Assembly (NCBI RefSeq): GCF_901827205.1
Contig: NZ_LR594675.1
Location: 1,612,001 to 1,676,000, forward strand
DNA: 64,000 bases
Direction of reading: 5' to 3'
From: Variovorax sp. PBS-H4
GTDB taxonomy: Bacteria > Pseudomonadota > Gammaproteobacteria > Burkholderiales > Burkholderiaceae_C
This document shows positions 26,611-33,766 of this stretch, piece by piece. Made by a program: the position numbers and the translations under genes. Positions within the stretch are counted from its first letter, which is position 1, and every line of letters begins with the position of its first letter. Under the pieces are notes generated by a model, which saw only the letters and a program-made list of their open reading frames with translations, made no database searches and had not been told where the DNA came from.

Positions 26611-27079
26611 GATTGCTCTTTCTGTTGATGAGGGAAGGGGTCGTGAGGGCCCTGTCGGCCGGCCAGCCGGCGCGGATGCGGTACTGCAGGGTTTTGGGCT
26701 CGAGGCCAACTTCTTCGGCCCATGCCGTCACGCATTGGGTCCGGCCCAGGTAGGTCACAAGTACGTTCTGGCGGGTGTTGCGCCCTTGCTCGCGCGGCGT
26801 GGCCCAGCGGCAATTGCCGGGCTCGTAGTTGCCGTCGTTGTCGATCCGATCAAGCGTGGTGCCCAGCGGGCGCGCTCCCATGTCTTCGATGAACGCAGCC
26901 AAACTCGCCCAGCGTGCGCAAACGCAGATGCCGCGTGCGCCGTACTTGTGGAAGTCCTTGCTTGCAGCGTCGTCGCAGCGCTCGCGCATCGAGCGCCAGG
27001 ACCGCGCCGTCGGCGTGTCCGACATTCCGTGCACTGCGCGCGCTCGGTTGCGCGCCGCAAGATCAGGCCTGCTTGCCAT
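26591..27079 (-). CDS. HNH-like phage protein with HTH segment
   Basis: 162 residues. The region RSWRSMRERCDDAASKDFHK, then YGARGICVCARWASLAAFIE and LDRIDNDGNYEPGNCRWATP, is characteristic of a widespread phage HNH-type protein. The usual first catalytic histidine is not obvious, so nuclease activity is uncertain. The C-terminal YLGRTQCVTAWAEEVGLEPK could be an HTH. It overlaps genes on both sides, 17 and 20 bases, which is unusual for a freely mobile homing endonuclease. Confidence 0.65.
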   Translation of the reverse strand: MASRPDLAARNRARAVHGMSDTPTARSWRSMRERCDDAASKDFHKYGARGICVCARWASLAAFIEDMGARPLGTTLDRIDNDGNYEPGNCRWATPREQGRNTRQNVLVTYLGRTQCVTAWAEEVGLEPKTLQYRIRAGWPADRALTTPSLINRKSNHGCATS

Positions 27080-27479
27080 CGCTCTCTTTCAGGGTGATGG
27101 CCGGCTTGGCCGGCGTGGTGGTGATGAACTTGGCCGCCGCGGCGTAGCTGTCGGCGTCCAGGTCCTGGAGAGCGCGCAGCTGTTTGAGGTCGGTGTCTGC
27201 CTTCCAGCGGAAGGCCTTCTGTGCATTCGGGCCGAGCCCCTGCCAAGCGGCTTGGAGGGCGTCGGTATCGACCTTGCGCGTGACCTTCCACGCCACCGAG
27301 ACGGCGCCTTCGGTCTTGCTGCCTTCGCCGGTTTCCGGGGCAGTGAAGTGCGTCAGGATTTGGTCTTCGACTGCAATGCGCATGTCGCGCGCAGTCGCCT
27401 CCATCACCTTGGCAATGCGGAGTTGCTCCTCGAGCTCGGCAAGGGTGGTGTCGGGTTGGAACTTGAGAACGGCGCCCAT
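27063..27479 (-). CDS. Phage hypothetical protein in the recombination module (138 aa)
   Basis: Begins MGAVLKFQPDTTLAELEEQL, with an N-terminal coiled-coil-like helix, a central AVSVAWKVTRKVDTDAL and a C-terminal AKPAITLKESDGK. Similar helical proteins accompany phage recombination genes (DUF7173-type); the match is by general pattern. Function unknown. Confidence 0.6.
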   Translation of the reverse strand: MGAVLKFQPDTTLAELEEQLRIAKVMEATARDMRIAVEDQILTHFTAPETGEGSKTEGAVSVAWKVTRKVDTDALQAAWQGLGPNAQKAFRWKADTDLKQLRALQDLDADSYAAAAKFITTTPAKPAITLKESDGKQA

Positions 27480-27488
27480 GTTTGGCTT

Positions 27489-27677
27489 TCAGCGTTGGAG
27501 AGAAAGGCGCACCAGCCAGACGACCAGTGCGATGAGAAGGGGGAGGGCGAGCGCCAGAGAGGCGAGCAACATCGGCGCGTTGCTCCCGGAGGCGTTCGGC
27601 GCGTCGGGCAACTCCATGCGGTCGCTGTCCCGCGCGTCGATGTCGATGGGGCCGTGATAACTTGTGTCGTGGCTCAT
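27489..27677 (-). CDS. Small membrane protein (62 aa)
   Basis: A hydrophilic N-terminus (MSHDTSYHGPIDIDARDSDR) and a single C-terminal membrane segment (MLLASLALALPLLIALVVWL) followed by RLSLQR. Likely an N-out or tail-anchored inner-membrane protein. The start overlaps the upstream HNH gene stop by 4 bases. Function unknown. Confidence 0.6.
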   Translation of the reverse strand: MSHDTSYHGPIDIDARDSDRMELPDAPNASGSNAPMLLASLALALPLLIALVVWLVRLSLQR

Positions 27678-28171
27678 AGCTGAAACCCCTCGTGGTGTTG
27701 ACGTTTCGCGTCGAGATAAGCTTGGTGTGCGCTCTCGGGGTCCTTGAACGTGCCGAGATGCTTGTTCCGGCCGTTCAACTGGATGGTTGCGCGGTAGCTG
27801 CGCTTTCGAGGCTGGTAATTGACGCCCATGAATCCGGTCTTGCTGTCGCGGCGCGCGGCACGGACGTTGTTGCGATTCACCGTTGGAGACGCTTCGCGCA
27901 GGTTCGCTATCCGGTTGTCTGCGCGGTCGCCGTTGACGTGATCGATGCCGTGCTCTGGCCACGCGCCATGCACGTACAGCCATGCGAGGCGGTGCGCCTT
28001 GTAGATCTTTCCCAGCAGCTGAACGCAGACGTAGCCTTGGTCGCCAAGATGACCTGCGGGCCGATCAACAGCGCCTCGGCCCGCCTTCCTCGGCTTCCAC
28101 CAGAGGTGCCCGGTTTCCGGGTCGTACCTCATGAGCCCGCGCAGCTGCTCTGCGGTGCATGGGGTCTTCAT
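27674..28171 (-). CDS. HNH endonuclease with AP2-type C-terminus, copy 1
   Basis: 165 residues starting MKTPCTAEQLRGLMRYDPET. The HNH core is AHRLAWLYVHGAWP...IDHVNGDRADNRIANLRE and a C-terminal AP2-like DNA-binding part has HLGTFKDPESAHQAYLDAKR. It is a phage homing-type endonuclease. A clear paralog is encoded at the right end of the prophage (57922-58422) with matching ends (DPETG, AHRLAWLYVHG, HHEG), so one is likely a copy of the other from a related element. Confidence 0.88.
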   Translation of the reverse strand: MKTPCTAEQLRGLMRYDPETGHLWWKPRKAGRGAVDRPAGHLGDQGYVCVQLLGKIYKAHRLAWLYVHGAWPEHGIDHVNGDRADNRIANLREASPTVNRNNVRAARRDSKTGFMGVNYQPRKRSYRATIQLNGRNKHLGTFKDPESAHQAYLDAKRQHHEGFQL

Positions 28172-28176
28172 GGTGT

Positions 28177-28278
28177 TCACCAGATGGCTCCGAAGGGCTG
28201 CAACATGCACAGCACCAGCCCGCCAGCAATCGCGACGGCCAGGGCGTAAGAGGCGACGGTTTCGAGGGCGTCCTTCAT
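28177..28278 (-). CDS. Very small membrane protein (33 aa)
   Basis: Reads MKDALETVASYALAVAIAGG, then LVLCMLQPFGAIW: one membrane segment with a short charged N-terminus. The ATG overlaps the upstream gene stop by 4 bases and fits the coupled spacing of the whole operon, which supports a real gene despite its length. Function unknown. Confidence 0.5.
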   Translation of the reverse strand: MKDALETVASYALAVAIAGGLVLCMLQPFGAIW

Positions 28279-28430
28279 GCGGCACTCCCCGGCAGGCGCA
28301 CGCCCATGCGGCGGGCCAGTTGCTGAAAGCGCGCGATGTGCTTGGCGACCGTTGCTTCGCTGCGCTGCGCCTCTTCGCGGCGGCGCTGAAGCTCGGCGGG
28401 CGAGGTGAGTTCGTAGGCGGCGCAGTTCAT
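28275..28430 (-). CDS. Small phage hypothetical protein (51 aa)
   Basis: Begins MNCAAYELTSPAELQRRREE, strongly helical and charged, ending RMGVRLPGSAA. Start and stop overlap both neighbours by 4 bases. No family recognised. Confidence 0.55.
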   Translation of the reverse strand: MNCAAYELTSPAELQRRREEAQRSEATVAKHIARFQQLARRMGVRLPGSAA

Positions 28431-28792
28431 GACGCGCTCCTTGCCAGCAGGGCCGCTTCTTCGATCTCGGCGATCTGCGCGTCCGACAGCAGGGGCAGGA
28501 TGTCCACGCCGCGCACGTAGGCCGCGCAGAGCGTCACGTCTTCCGGGCAGCCGGGGTAGGGTGCGTCGCCGTAGTGCTGCGCTTCTTCCTCGCGCTGGTA
28601 GTCGAGGTGGCACACGATGTCCACGAGGCAGTCGGTGCACCACATGTATTCGATCTGGTTTTCGCCGACGGCCGGCACTTGGAAGCGCCGCGCCTCTGCG
28701 ATGGCGTTTTCTTCGAAGCGCTTCTGCCGCGCGTCGAGGGCCTCCTGGCGGGCTGCCGCCAGATCCTTGAATGCGTCGTAGAGCGCGCTCAT
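28427..28792 (-). CDS. Phage hypothetical protein with paired cysteines (121 aa)
   Basis: Begins MSALYDAFKDLAAARQEALD (helical), with MWCTDCLVDIVCHLDYQREE in the middle and YPGCPEDVTLCAAY later; the cysteines could bind a metal. The start overlaps the upstream stop by 4 bases. Function unknown. Confidence 0.6.
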   Translation of the reverse strand: MSALYDAFKDLAAARQEALDARQKRFEENAIAEARRFQVPAVGENQIEYMWCTDCLVDIVCHLDYQREEEAQHYGDAPYPGCPEDVTLCAAYVRGVDILPLLSDAQIAEIEEAALLARSAS

Positions 28793-29055
28793 GAGGCGCT
28801 CCACTGAGCCAGGTGGTCGATGCGCTGCGTGTAGCGCTGCACCAGCAGCTGCCCCACCTCGAGCGCCTTGCCGGCCTTCACCAAGGCGAGCATCTTGTCG
28901 TCCACCAGTTCGCCCAGATCGCAGGCGTCGAAGGCCTTGGTGTGGCGCGTCACCGCGTCCAGGTAGGCCGCTTCGTAGCCGATGGCCGGGTCGGCGGTCT
29001 TGTCAAGGTGACGCGGACCAGAGTCGCGGCGCTCGATGTTCGGGAAGAGGTTCAT
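28789..29055 (-). CDS. Small phage hypothetical protein (88 aa)
   Basis: Begins MNLFPNIERRDSGPRHLDKT and ends QRYTQRIDHLAQWSAS; mostly helical and soluble. It is the second gene after the leftward promoter, 8 bases from the adhesin stop. No family recognised. Confidence 0.6.
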   Translation of the reverse strand: MNLFPNIERRDSGPRHLDKTADPAIGYEAAYLDAVTRHTKAFDACDLGELVDDKMLALVKAGKALEVGQLLVQRYTQRIDHLAQWSAS

Positions 29056-29063
29056 GACTGGCC

Positions 29064-29660
29064 TCAGAACGTGCGCGCCACGCCGACACCGAACCCGACC
29101 GAGCCTCGCGTGTCCACCGATGCGCTCGCCTTCGTGATCCAGCGGCCCGACTCGCTGCGCCACGAGATGCCGACAGCGAGAGCACCCTGATTGCGGAAGT
29201 AGCCAGCACCAGCGCCGATCACCTTCGTGCCGGGCTCCGGTGCCTGAGGGATGCTCGCGGCTGCAAAGGCGCTTGCCGTGCCGGCGTAGGCGTTGCGGGC
29301 GTTCGACTCGCTCTCGAGGTGCAGCGCGTAGGCCTGGGCATTGACCGCGGCCATGTCTGCGTCCTTGCCGTCACGACCATTGCGGCCGGCCGGGCCTTGC
29401 TCGCCATCACGACCCGGAAGACCGGGCACTTCCTTGATGACGGTGGTCGATTGGCCGTCCTTGCCCGGCGCGCCGGTGTCGCCCTTCGGGCCTTGCGGTC
29501 CCGCAACGATCACCGGGGGCGGCGGGACTTGACCACCGCAATGCGGGTTGCCCGTGTGCTGCCCGTTGCCACATACGGCGTCGGGGATGTCTGCAGTGGG
29601 TTTGGTTGCGTGCGCGCTGGCAGCGGCGAGGATCGTCAGGGCGAAGAGTGCAGCTTTCAT
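29064..29660 (-). CDS. Miniature trimeric autotransporter: signal peptide, collagen-like repeats, YadA-type anchor
   Basis: 198 residues. A Sec signal (MKAALFALTILAAASAHA) precedes two collagen-like Gly-x-Y stretches (GPQGPKGDTGAPGKDGQ and GLPGRDGEQGPAGRNGRDGK). The last ~75 residues (AGTASAFAAASIPQAPEPG, GAGAGYFRNQGALAVGISWR, GSVGFGVGVARTF) match the YadA membrane anchor, ending in the aromatic residue that outer-membrane proteins need. It would form a trimeric outer-membrane beta-barrel with a short surface stalk. Unusually it is the first gene of the leftward early operon, under repressor control. A GGAGA ribosome binding site precedes the ATG. Confidence 0.82.
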   Translation of the reverse strand: MKAALFALTILAAASAHATKPTADIPDAVCGNGQHTGNPHCGGQVPPPPVIVAGPQGPKGDTGAPGKDGQSTTVIKEVPGLPGRDGEQGPAGRNGRDGKDADMAAVNAQAYALHLESESNARNAYAGTASAFAAASIPQAPEPGTKVIGAGAGYFRNQGALAVGISWRSESGRWITKASASVDTRGSVGFGVGVARTF

Positions 29661-29701
29661 CTATCCATCTCCTGCGCCGAACCACTCAGCGCTTGATGTG
29701 T

Positions 29702-29754
29702 ATTGAACCAGAGTTCAAAGCAAAACGCAACTACAGTTCAACTCCATGGTTCAA
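29702..29754 (-). promoter_or_regulatory. Leftward early promoter PL with repressor operator
   Basis: On the minus strand TTGCGT (29730-29725), a 17-base spacer and TTCAAT (29707-29702). The palindrome TTGAAC-CAGA-GTTCAA (29703-29718) covers spacer and -10. Two more GTTCAA half-sites lie at 29736 and 29749. The rightward promoter has the same design with the same relative operator position. Confidence 0.75.
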
Positions 29755-29795
29755 ATGTTTATGACCGGATGGTCATTAGCGATCAGGCGCGCATG

Positions 29796-29816
29796 AAAAA
29801 GCCCGCACAGCGGGCT
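29796..29816 (-). terminator. Intrinsic terminator of the immunity operon
   Basis: Minus strand AGCCCGC-TGT-GCGGGCT followed by TTTT. It lies 12 bases after the stop of the last gene transcribed from the repressor promoter and before PL, so it insulates the early operon from repressor-operon transcription. Confidence 0.85.
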
Positions 29817-29827
29817 CTGCCGAGGGG

Positions 29828-30034
29828 TCAGCGGGGGCGTCGTCGGAACGGGCGCAGCAGCACGTCTGCCTTGACCCATCCGATGGCGAGTGCGATCAGC
29901 GCAACAGGGAAACTGTATGCGGCGATCGAGAGCGCGGCTGTTTGGCCGGCGGTCAGAGCGACCACGACCATGATCGCGACCATTAGCAGGTACGCCGTCA
30001 ACAGTGCGAGAAGGGCGCCTGCGAGCCGCTTCAT
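29828..30034 (-). CDS. Small membrane protein of the immunity operon (68 aa)
   Basis: Begins MKRLAGALLALLTAYLLMVA and has two membrane segments (the second IAAYSFPVALIALAIGWV) with a basic tail (LLRPFRRRPR). It is transcribed with the repressor, so would be made in the lysogen. That expression pattern and membrane location make it a candidate superinfection-exclusion protein, which is an inference. The start overlaps the upstream stop by 4 bases. Confidence 0.7.
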   Translation of the reverse strand: MKRLAGALLALLTAYLLMVAIMVVVALTAGQTAALSIAAYSFPVALIALAIGWVKADVLLRPFRRRPR

Positions 30035-30282
30035 CTCGTCTCCAGCGGGTCTCGCCCGTGCACCAGGCCGGCGAGTTGATCGGACAGGAAGGCAACCATC
30101 CCGCGCGCCGCGGTGGCGTTGCGGTAGCACCAGCCGGCCACGTTGGTGATGTAGCGAGCACGGGGCAGGGTGCAGACGAAGGCTATGCCCGTCACCTCGC
30201 CTTCCTTGGCGAGCTGCAGCAAGGTTTCGAGCGCCTCCACGGTGTCGTGGCTGATGTTGTCTGGGATGAGGCGGTGCACCAT
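30031..30282 (-). CDS. Phage hypothetical protein of the immunity operon (83 aa)
   Basis: Begins MVHRLIPDNISHDTVEALET, then LLQLAKEGEVTGIAFVCTLP and NVAGWCYRNATAARGMVAFL, ending VHGRDPLETR. The sequence looks like a family found in Burkholderiales prophages near repressor genes, with no known role. It is 3 bases downstream of the repressor gene and would be lysogenically expressed. Confidence 0.7.
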   Translation of the reverse strand: MVHRLIPDNISHDTVEALETLLQLAKEGEVTGIAFVCTLPRARYITNVAGWCYRNATAARGMVAFLSDQLAGLVHGRDPLETR

Positions 30283-30285
30283 GTC

Positions 30286-30801
30286 TCAGCCCTCCCTGCG
30301 GCTCTTGGCCGGCTTCTTCTCGCCAGGGTGGAAGGGCTCTATCTGCTTGCCCTTATATGGCGCTGGCGGCGGCGCCCCGAAGGTCTCACGCACGCGGGCG
30401 TCGGTAACACTACCAGTCATCCCCTGACGGCCCAGGTATTCCGTCACGATCTTTCGAACGTGGTCCGCCTTCGCCTTCAACGTGGTGCGGAGCGCCTGCT
30501 TCTCGTCGTCGGGCAGCATCTCGAAGTCTTCCAGGAGCGCCCACTGACTTTCTGAGATGGAGCGCGGCGCGGCTGGTGCTGATGCGCTGTCGCGTTCGCC
30601 GGCGCCGGTCCGAAGCCACTCAGCATTGACGGACAGAAAGGCGGCCGTCGCCATGAGGTTGTCGGCGCTCATCCCCTGCGTCTTGCCGTCCACGATCTTC
30701 TTGATTCCTTGGTACGACATGCCGACGGCCTTGGCCAGCCGCGAGACAGTGACGCCTCGTGCATCCATCGCCGATTGGAGCCGTTCGCCCAGAGTAACCA
30801 T
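30286..30801 (-). CDS. CI-like phage repressor lacking a protease domain
   Basis: 171 residues starting MVTLGERLQSAMDARGVTVS. The HTH_3 domain (RLAKAVGMSYQGIKKIVDGK) occupies residues ~1-65. The C-terminal half (residues ~95-171) is helical and basic with no S24/LexA-type Ser-Lys cleavage site. It should bind the TTGAAC-N4-GTTCAA operators at PL and PR and hold the lysogenic state. Absence of the protease domain implies that induction does not follow the usual RecA-stimulated self-cleavage. Confidence 0.85.
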   Translation of the reverse strand: MVTLGERLQSAMDARGVTVSRLAKAVGMSYQGIKKIVDGKTQGMSADNLMATAAFLSVNAEWLRTGAGERDSASAPAAPRSISESQWALLEDFEMLPDDEKQALRTTLKAKADHVRKIVTEYLGRQGMTGSVTDARVRETFGAPPPAPYKGKQIEPFHPGEKKPAKSRREG

Positions 30802-30815
30802 GGTTGAATGATGCG

Positions 30816-30861
30816 CTGAACCCAGGTTGCATATGGTGTTGAACTGTGGTTCAATCCCCGC
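30816..30861 (+). promoter_or_regulatory. Rightward early promoter PR with repressor operators
   Basis: TTGCAT (30827-30832), 17-base spacer and TTCAAT (30850-30855). The palindrome TTGAAC-TGTG-GTTCAA is at 30839-30854 and an imperfect second site, CTGAAC-CCAG-GTTGCA, at 30816-30831. The -10 element ends 6 bases before the cro ATG, so the transcript is probably leaderless. Confidence 0.75.
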
Positions 30862-31065
30862 ATGCTCAAACACCAAGCCCTTGAATTGCTCGGCGGCACC
30901 GTAGCCACCGCAGCCGCAGCAATCGGCGTGACCTACCAAGCGGTGGACAAGTGGCCCGACGAGCTCCCATCCAGGATCGTCGATCGCGTGATCGCGGCAC
31001 TGGTGAAGAAGGGGCGCCCCGTGCCGCCCGAATTGCTTGAACCCGAGCCGAAAGCTGCGGCCTGA
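30862..31065 (+). CDS. Cro/YdaS-like antirepressor
   Basis: 67 residues: MLKHQALELLGGTVATAAAA then IGVTYQAVDKWPDELPSRIV, a compact HTH typical of YdaS/Cro proteins, and a Pro/Glu-rich tail. It is divergent from the repressor and directly after PR. It should compete for the same operators and shut off repressor synthesis during lytic growth. There is no room for a leader or Shine-Dalgarno sequence. Confidence 0.82.
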   Translation: MLKHQALELLGGTVATAAAAIGVTYQAVDKWPDELPSRIVDRVIAALVKKGRPVPPELLEPEPKAAA

Positions 31066-31072
31066 ACGAAGT

Positions 31073-31103
31073 GGCGGTGTGTTTTGCATGCCGCCTATTT
31101 TTT
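31073..31103 (+). terminator. Intrinsic terminator after cro (tR1-like)
   Basis: GGCGGTGTG (31073-31081) pairs with CATGCCGCC (31087-31095) including two G-U pairs, followed by TATTTTTT. It is placed between cro and the CII-like gene as lambda tR1 is. Confidence 0.7.
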
Positions 31104-31132
31104 AGCCTGTACCTGATAAGTCCTGATACGCG

Positions 31133-31507
31133 ATGAAATCAAAAGTTATCAATGCGCCCACCGCCCAGCTCACATTGAGCTTCGAAGAGGGCCTTTCGCA
31201 GCGCTTCGGCTCACTGCGCGAATGCGTCGCAACGGGCGTGTATCAGCGTGGCCTCGGCAAGTGCGCGATCGACCTCGACAAGGCGCCTGGCAACCTGAGT
31301 GTCGAGCTCTCCGAGGACACGACGCGCAAGTTTTCCGTCGAGAGCCTCGAGCGCTACATCGAGAAGACTGGCGACACGACGCCGATCCACTATCTGATCG
31401 ACCGCTTTCTGCACGACAACTCTCGCAAGCAGGAAGCCGCGCTGGCGCAACTCGGCCCGGTGCTGCAGCAGCTGCTCCCGATGCTCAAGCAAGCGGGGTT
31501 GGTGTGA
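31133..31507 (+). CDS. Putative phage regulator, CII/CP76-like (124 aa)
   Basis: Begins MKSKVINAPTAQLTLSFEEG. The section GLGKCAIDLDKAPGNLSVEL followed by RKFSVESLERYIEKTGDTTP has the helix arrangement of P2/186-type CII regulators (Phage_CP76), which control lysogenic promoters. The assignment rests on this pattern and on its cII-like position after cro. Two direct CCTGATA repeats (31113-31130 region) just upstream could be a binding site. Confidence 0.55.
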   Translation: MKSKVINAPTAQLTLSFEEGLSQRFGSLRECVATGVYQRGLGKCAIDLDKAPGNLSVELSEDTTRKFSVESLERYIEKTGDTTPIHYLIDRFLHDNSRKQEAALAQLGPVLQQLLPMLKQAGLV

Positions 31508-31698
31508 AGACCCAGAGCGAGCGACTGTACGTTGCGCGCTTGGCCGCAGAGGTGGCGGAAGCGGGGCTTGCTGGTCGCCCCATGCCGGATCTCGGAGTCA
31601 CACACATGAAGGCGGAATGGCTGGATCTGCTCAATGCCCTCTACGTCAATGCGCTTAAGCGAGGCGGACACCTTAAGCGTCCGCTCCTGACCTCGTGA
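31504..31698 (+). CDS. Small phage hypothetical protein (64 aa)
   Basis: Starts GTG overlapping the upstream stop by 4 bases (MKTQSERLYVARLAAEVAEA) and ends GGHLKRPLLTS. Helical; the stop overlaps the primase-helicase start by 4 bases. No family recognised. Confidence 0.6.
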   Translation: MKTQSERLYVARLAAEVAEAGLAGRPMPDLGVTHMKAEWLDLLNALYVNALKRGGHLKRPLLTS

Positions 31699-33632
31699 TG
31701 CAGGCCAGCGATTCAGACATGGGGAACCCGCACGAGGCGATGGCCGATCGTCTTCGGTTGTGCGTGCCGCGCGACCTCTGGCAGTACAGGCAGTGGCTGC
31801 TGTGGCGCTATGAGCCCGGCCAGGATAAGCCCAGGAAAGTGCCTTACTACATCAGCGGCGCGCGGCGCTCTGGTAGGCAGGGAGATGCCGCAGACATGTC
31901 CGGCCTCGCCACCTTCGATCAGGCCGAGACCCTGTTCCGCGCCGGCGGGTATGACGGCGTCGGCTTCGCAGTCTTGGAGTCGTCGCCAGTCAAGGCGATC
32001 GATCTCGATGCCTGCGTCGATGGCAACGGCCAACTTCTGCCCGAGGCAGAAGCCATTGTGAACGAGGCGGACAGCTATGCCGAACTGTCGCCCAGCCGCG
32101 GCGGCGTGCGCATCCTGGTCTACGGCACCATGCCCTCGACGAAGGCGATGAACCGATTCGGCCCTGGCCGGCACCTCGAGCTCTTCGGCACCAGCGGCTT
32201 CGTCACTGTCACCGGCAACGTGCTGGGAGAATCGACTGTGCGGCCGATGTCGCCGGAGTTCCGCAACTGGCTATGCGCGCAGGCGGGCGTCGATACCCGC
32301 CCCGTCTCGGAAGTCCCATCCATCCCGACGCAGACCGTCGATGCAAAGCAGATAGAACACCTGCGCGGCGCACTCACCGCGCTCGACCATACCGACTACC
32401 ACCAGTGGATCAATGACGGCATCGCGCTTAAGTGCCTGGGCGCCGTCGGGCTCGAGATGTGGGTCGAGTATGGCCAACGCTTCGACGGGTTCAACATCAA
32501 TGAGGCGCGTCAGAAGTGGGCTGGCTTCCGGCCGACACGTGCCGACTTTCGCTCGATCTTCGCGAGGGCCCAGGCTCGCGGATGGATCAACCCCATGTCG
32601 AACGCAGCGGCGGTCGCGGCGCGCGCGGTCAGCCCTGACGGGTTGCTGCTGACCGTCACCCAGCTGCGCGACCGGGCGCAGAGCCTGCGCTGGGCTGTGA
32701 AGGGGGCCGTGCCCGACAACTCGATCGGCATGATCTTCGGCGCGTCCGGCACCTTCAAAAGTTTCATCGCGCTCGACTATGCGCTGCACCGGGCCTACGG
32801 CATGCCATGGATGGGCCGCAAGACGAAGCAAGCCGTCCCGATCTACCTGGCCGCTGAAGGCAGCGCCGGCCTCTGGTGGCGCCTCGATGCGTGGCACCGT
32901 ATGCATGGCATGGATCCGGCGGCCTGCCCACTGCGCGCCGTCATCGTGCCGCTGTCCCTCAGCACCGAAGCCAGCACCCTGCGCGCCGCGGTAGAGGCCG
33001 AGGCGATCAAGCCCGGCGACATCGTCATCGACACCATGTCGCAGACCTTCAGCGGCGAGGAAAACAGCGCGAAGGAAGTCGCCGAGTTCTTCAGGCGCAT
33101 CAGCACTGAACTTCGCCAGGCCTTCGAGTGCACCGTGTTGATCGTCCACCACTCTGGGCACAACGCAACCGAGCGGGCTCGCGGTTCCAGCGCCATGCTG
33201 GCCAACCTCGACTTCCAGTTCTCGGTTCAACGCGAGGACGGCTCGATGTTCGCGACCCTGGAATGCGTGAAGCAAAAGGAGTCCGAGCGCTTCGAACAGT
33301 CGGTCTTCTCGCTTGAACGCTTCGTGCTCGCTCACGACGAGGACCAGGACGAGATTTCCAGCCTCGCCGCTCGCCATGTAAATCAAGCCTCTGAATTGCT
33401 GACCGCAATTGATAACCGCAACGAGACCGCCAATTCAGTGTTTATTCGGTTCGTGCGTGAGCACGGTAATTTTGAAATTGTTCGCCGCGAATTTATGAAT
33501 TGGCTTGGAGATAAAAAGCAAGCGACGAAGCGCAGCGATTGGAAGCGCGCCCTCGATTTCGCCGTGACTCAGAAGCTCGTCGGAACAGACCAGAGCGGCC
33601 GCATCTGGGTACTCGAAGGAGGCGTTGCATGA
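31695..33632 (+). CDS. Replicative primase-helicase (prim-pol-like N-terminus, RepA-type ATPase)
   Basis: 645 residues. The N-terminal part (residues ~25-190: GVGFAVLESSPVKAIDLDAC, ELSPSRGGVRILVYG) resembles bifunctional primase-polymerase domains, followed by a primase C-terminal-type region. A RecA/RepA-like ATPase follows with Walker A GASGTFKS near residue 348 and Walker B-type DIVIDTMSQT; HHSGHN comes later. It should prime and unwind phage DNA. The last ~80 codons are AT-rich, unlike the rest. The stop overlaps a small gene that holds the iteron cluster. Confidence 0.82.
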   Translation: MMQASDSDMGNPHEAMADRLRLCVPRDLWQYRQWLLWRYEPGQDKPRKVPYYISGARRSGRQGDAADMSGLATFDQAETLFRAGGYDGVGFAVLESSPVKAIDLDACVDGNGQLLPEAEAIVNEADSYAELSPSRGGVRILVYGTMPSTKAMNRFGPGRHLELFGTSGFVTVTGNVLGESTVRPMSPEFRNWLCAQAGVDTRPVSEVPSIPTQTVDAKQIEHLRGALTALDHTDYHQWINDGIALKCLGAVGLEMWVEYGQRFDGFNINEARQKWAGFRPTRADFRSIFARAQARGWINPMSNAAAVAARAVSPDGLLLTVTQLRDRAQSLRWAVKGAVPDNSIGMIFGASGTFKSFIALDYALHRAYGMPWMGRKTKQAVPIYLAAEGSAGLWWRLDAWHRMHGMDPAACPLRAVIVPLSLSTEASTLRAAVEAEAIKPGDIVIDTMSQTFSGEENSAKEVAEFFRRISTELRQAFECTVLIVHHSGHNATERARGSSAMLANLDFQFSVQREDGSMFATLECVKQKESERFEQSVFSLERFVLAHDEDQDEISSLAARHVNQASELLTAIDNRNETANSVFIRFVREHGNFEIVRREFMNWLGDKKQATKRSDWKRALDFAVTQKLVGTDQSGRIWVLEGGVA

Positions 33633-33766
33633 CCCGTTGCAAGACCGTTGCAGACCCGTTGCAGACGTTGCCAGCGTTCGGCGTTGCACGGACCCCCTAC
33701 TACGTAGGGGGGTTCTCCGTTGCAACGCACTCCGCAACGCCCCCCGTTGCAACGCCTGATGCAACG
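33623..33766. other. Putative phage replication origin: phased iterons and hairpin
   Basis: CGTTGCA occurs at 33623, 33635, 33646, 33657, 33682, 33718 and 33745, and inverted TGCAACG at 33722, 33749 and 33760; near matches are at 33666 and 33733. The first four are 11-12 bases apart, one helical turn. A hairpin CCCCCTAC-TAC-GTAGGGGG (33693-33711) sits in the middle. AT-rich DNA flanks both sides. It lies immediately downstream of the primase-helicase gene. Confidence 0.6.
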
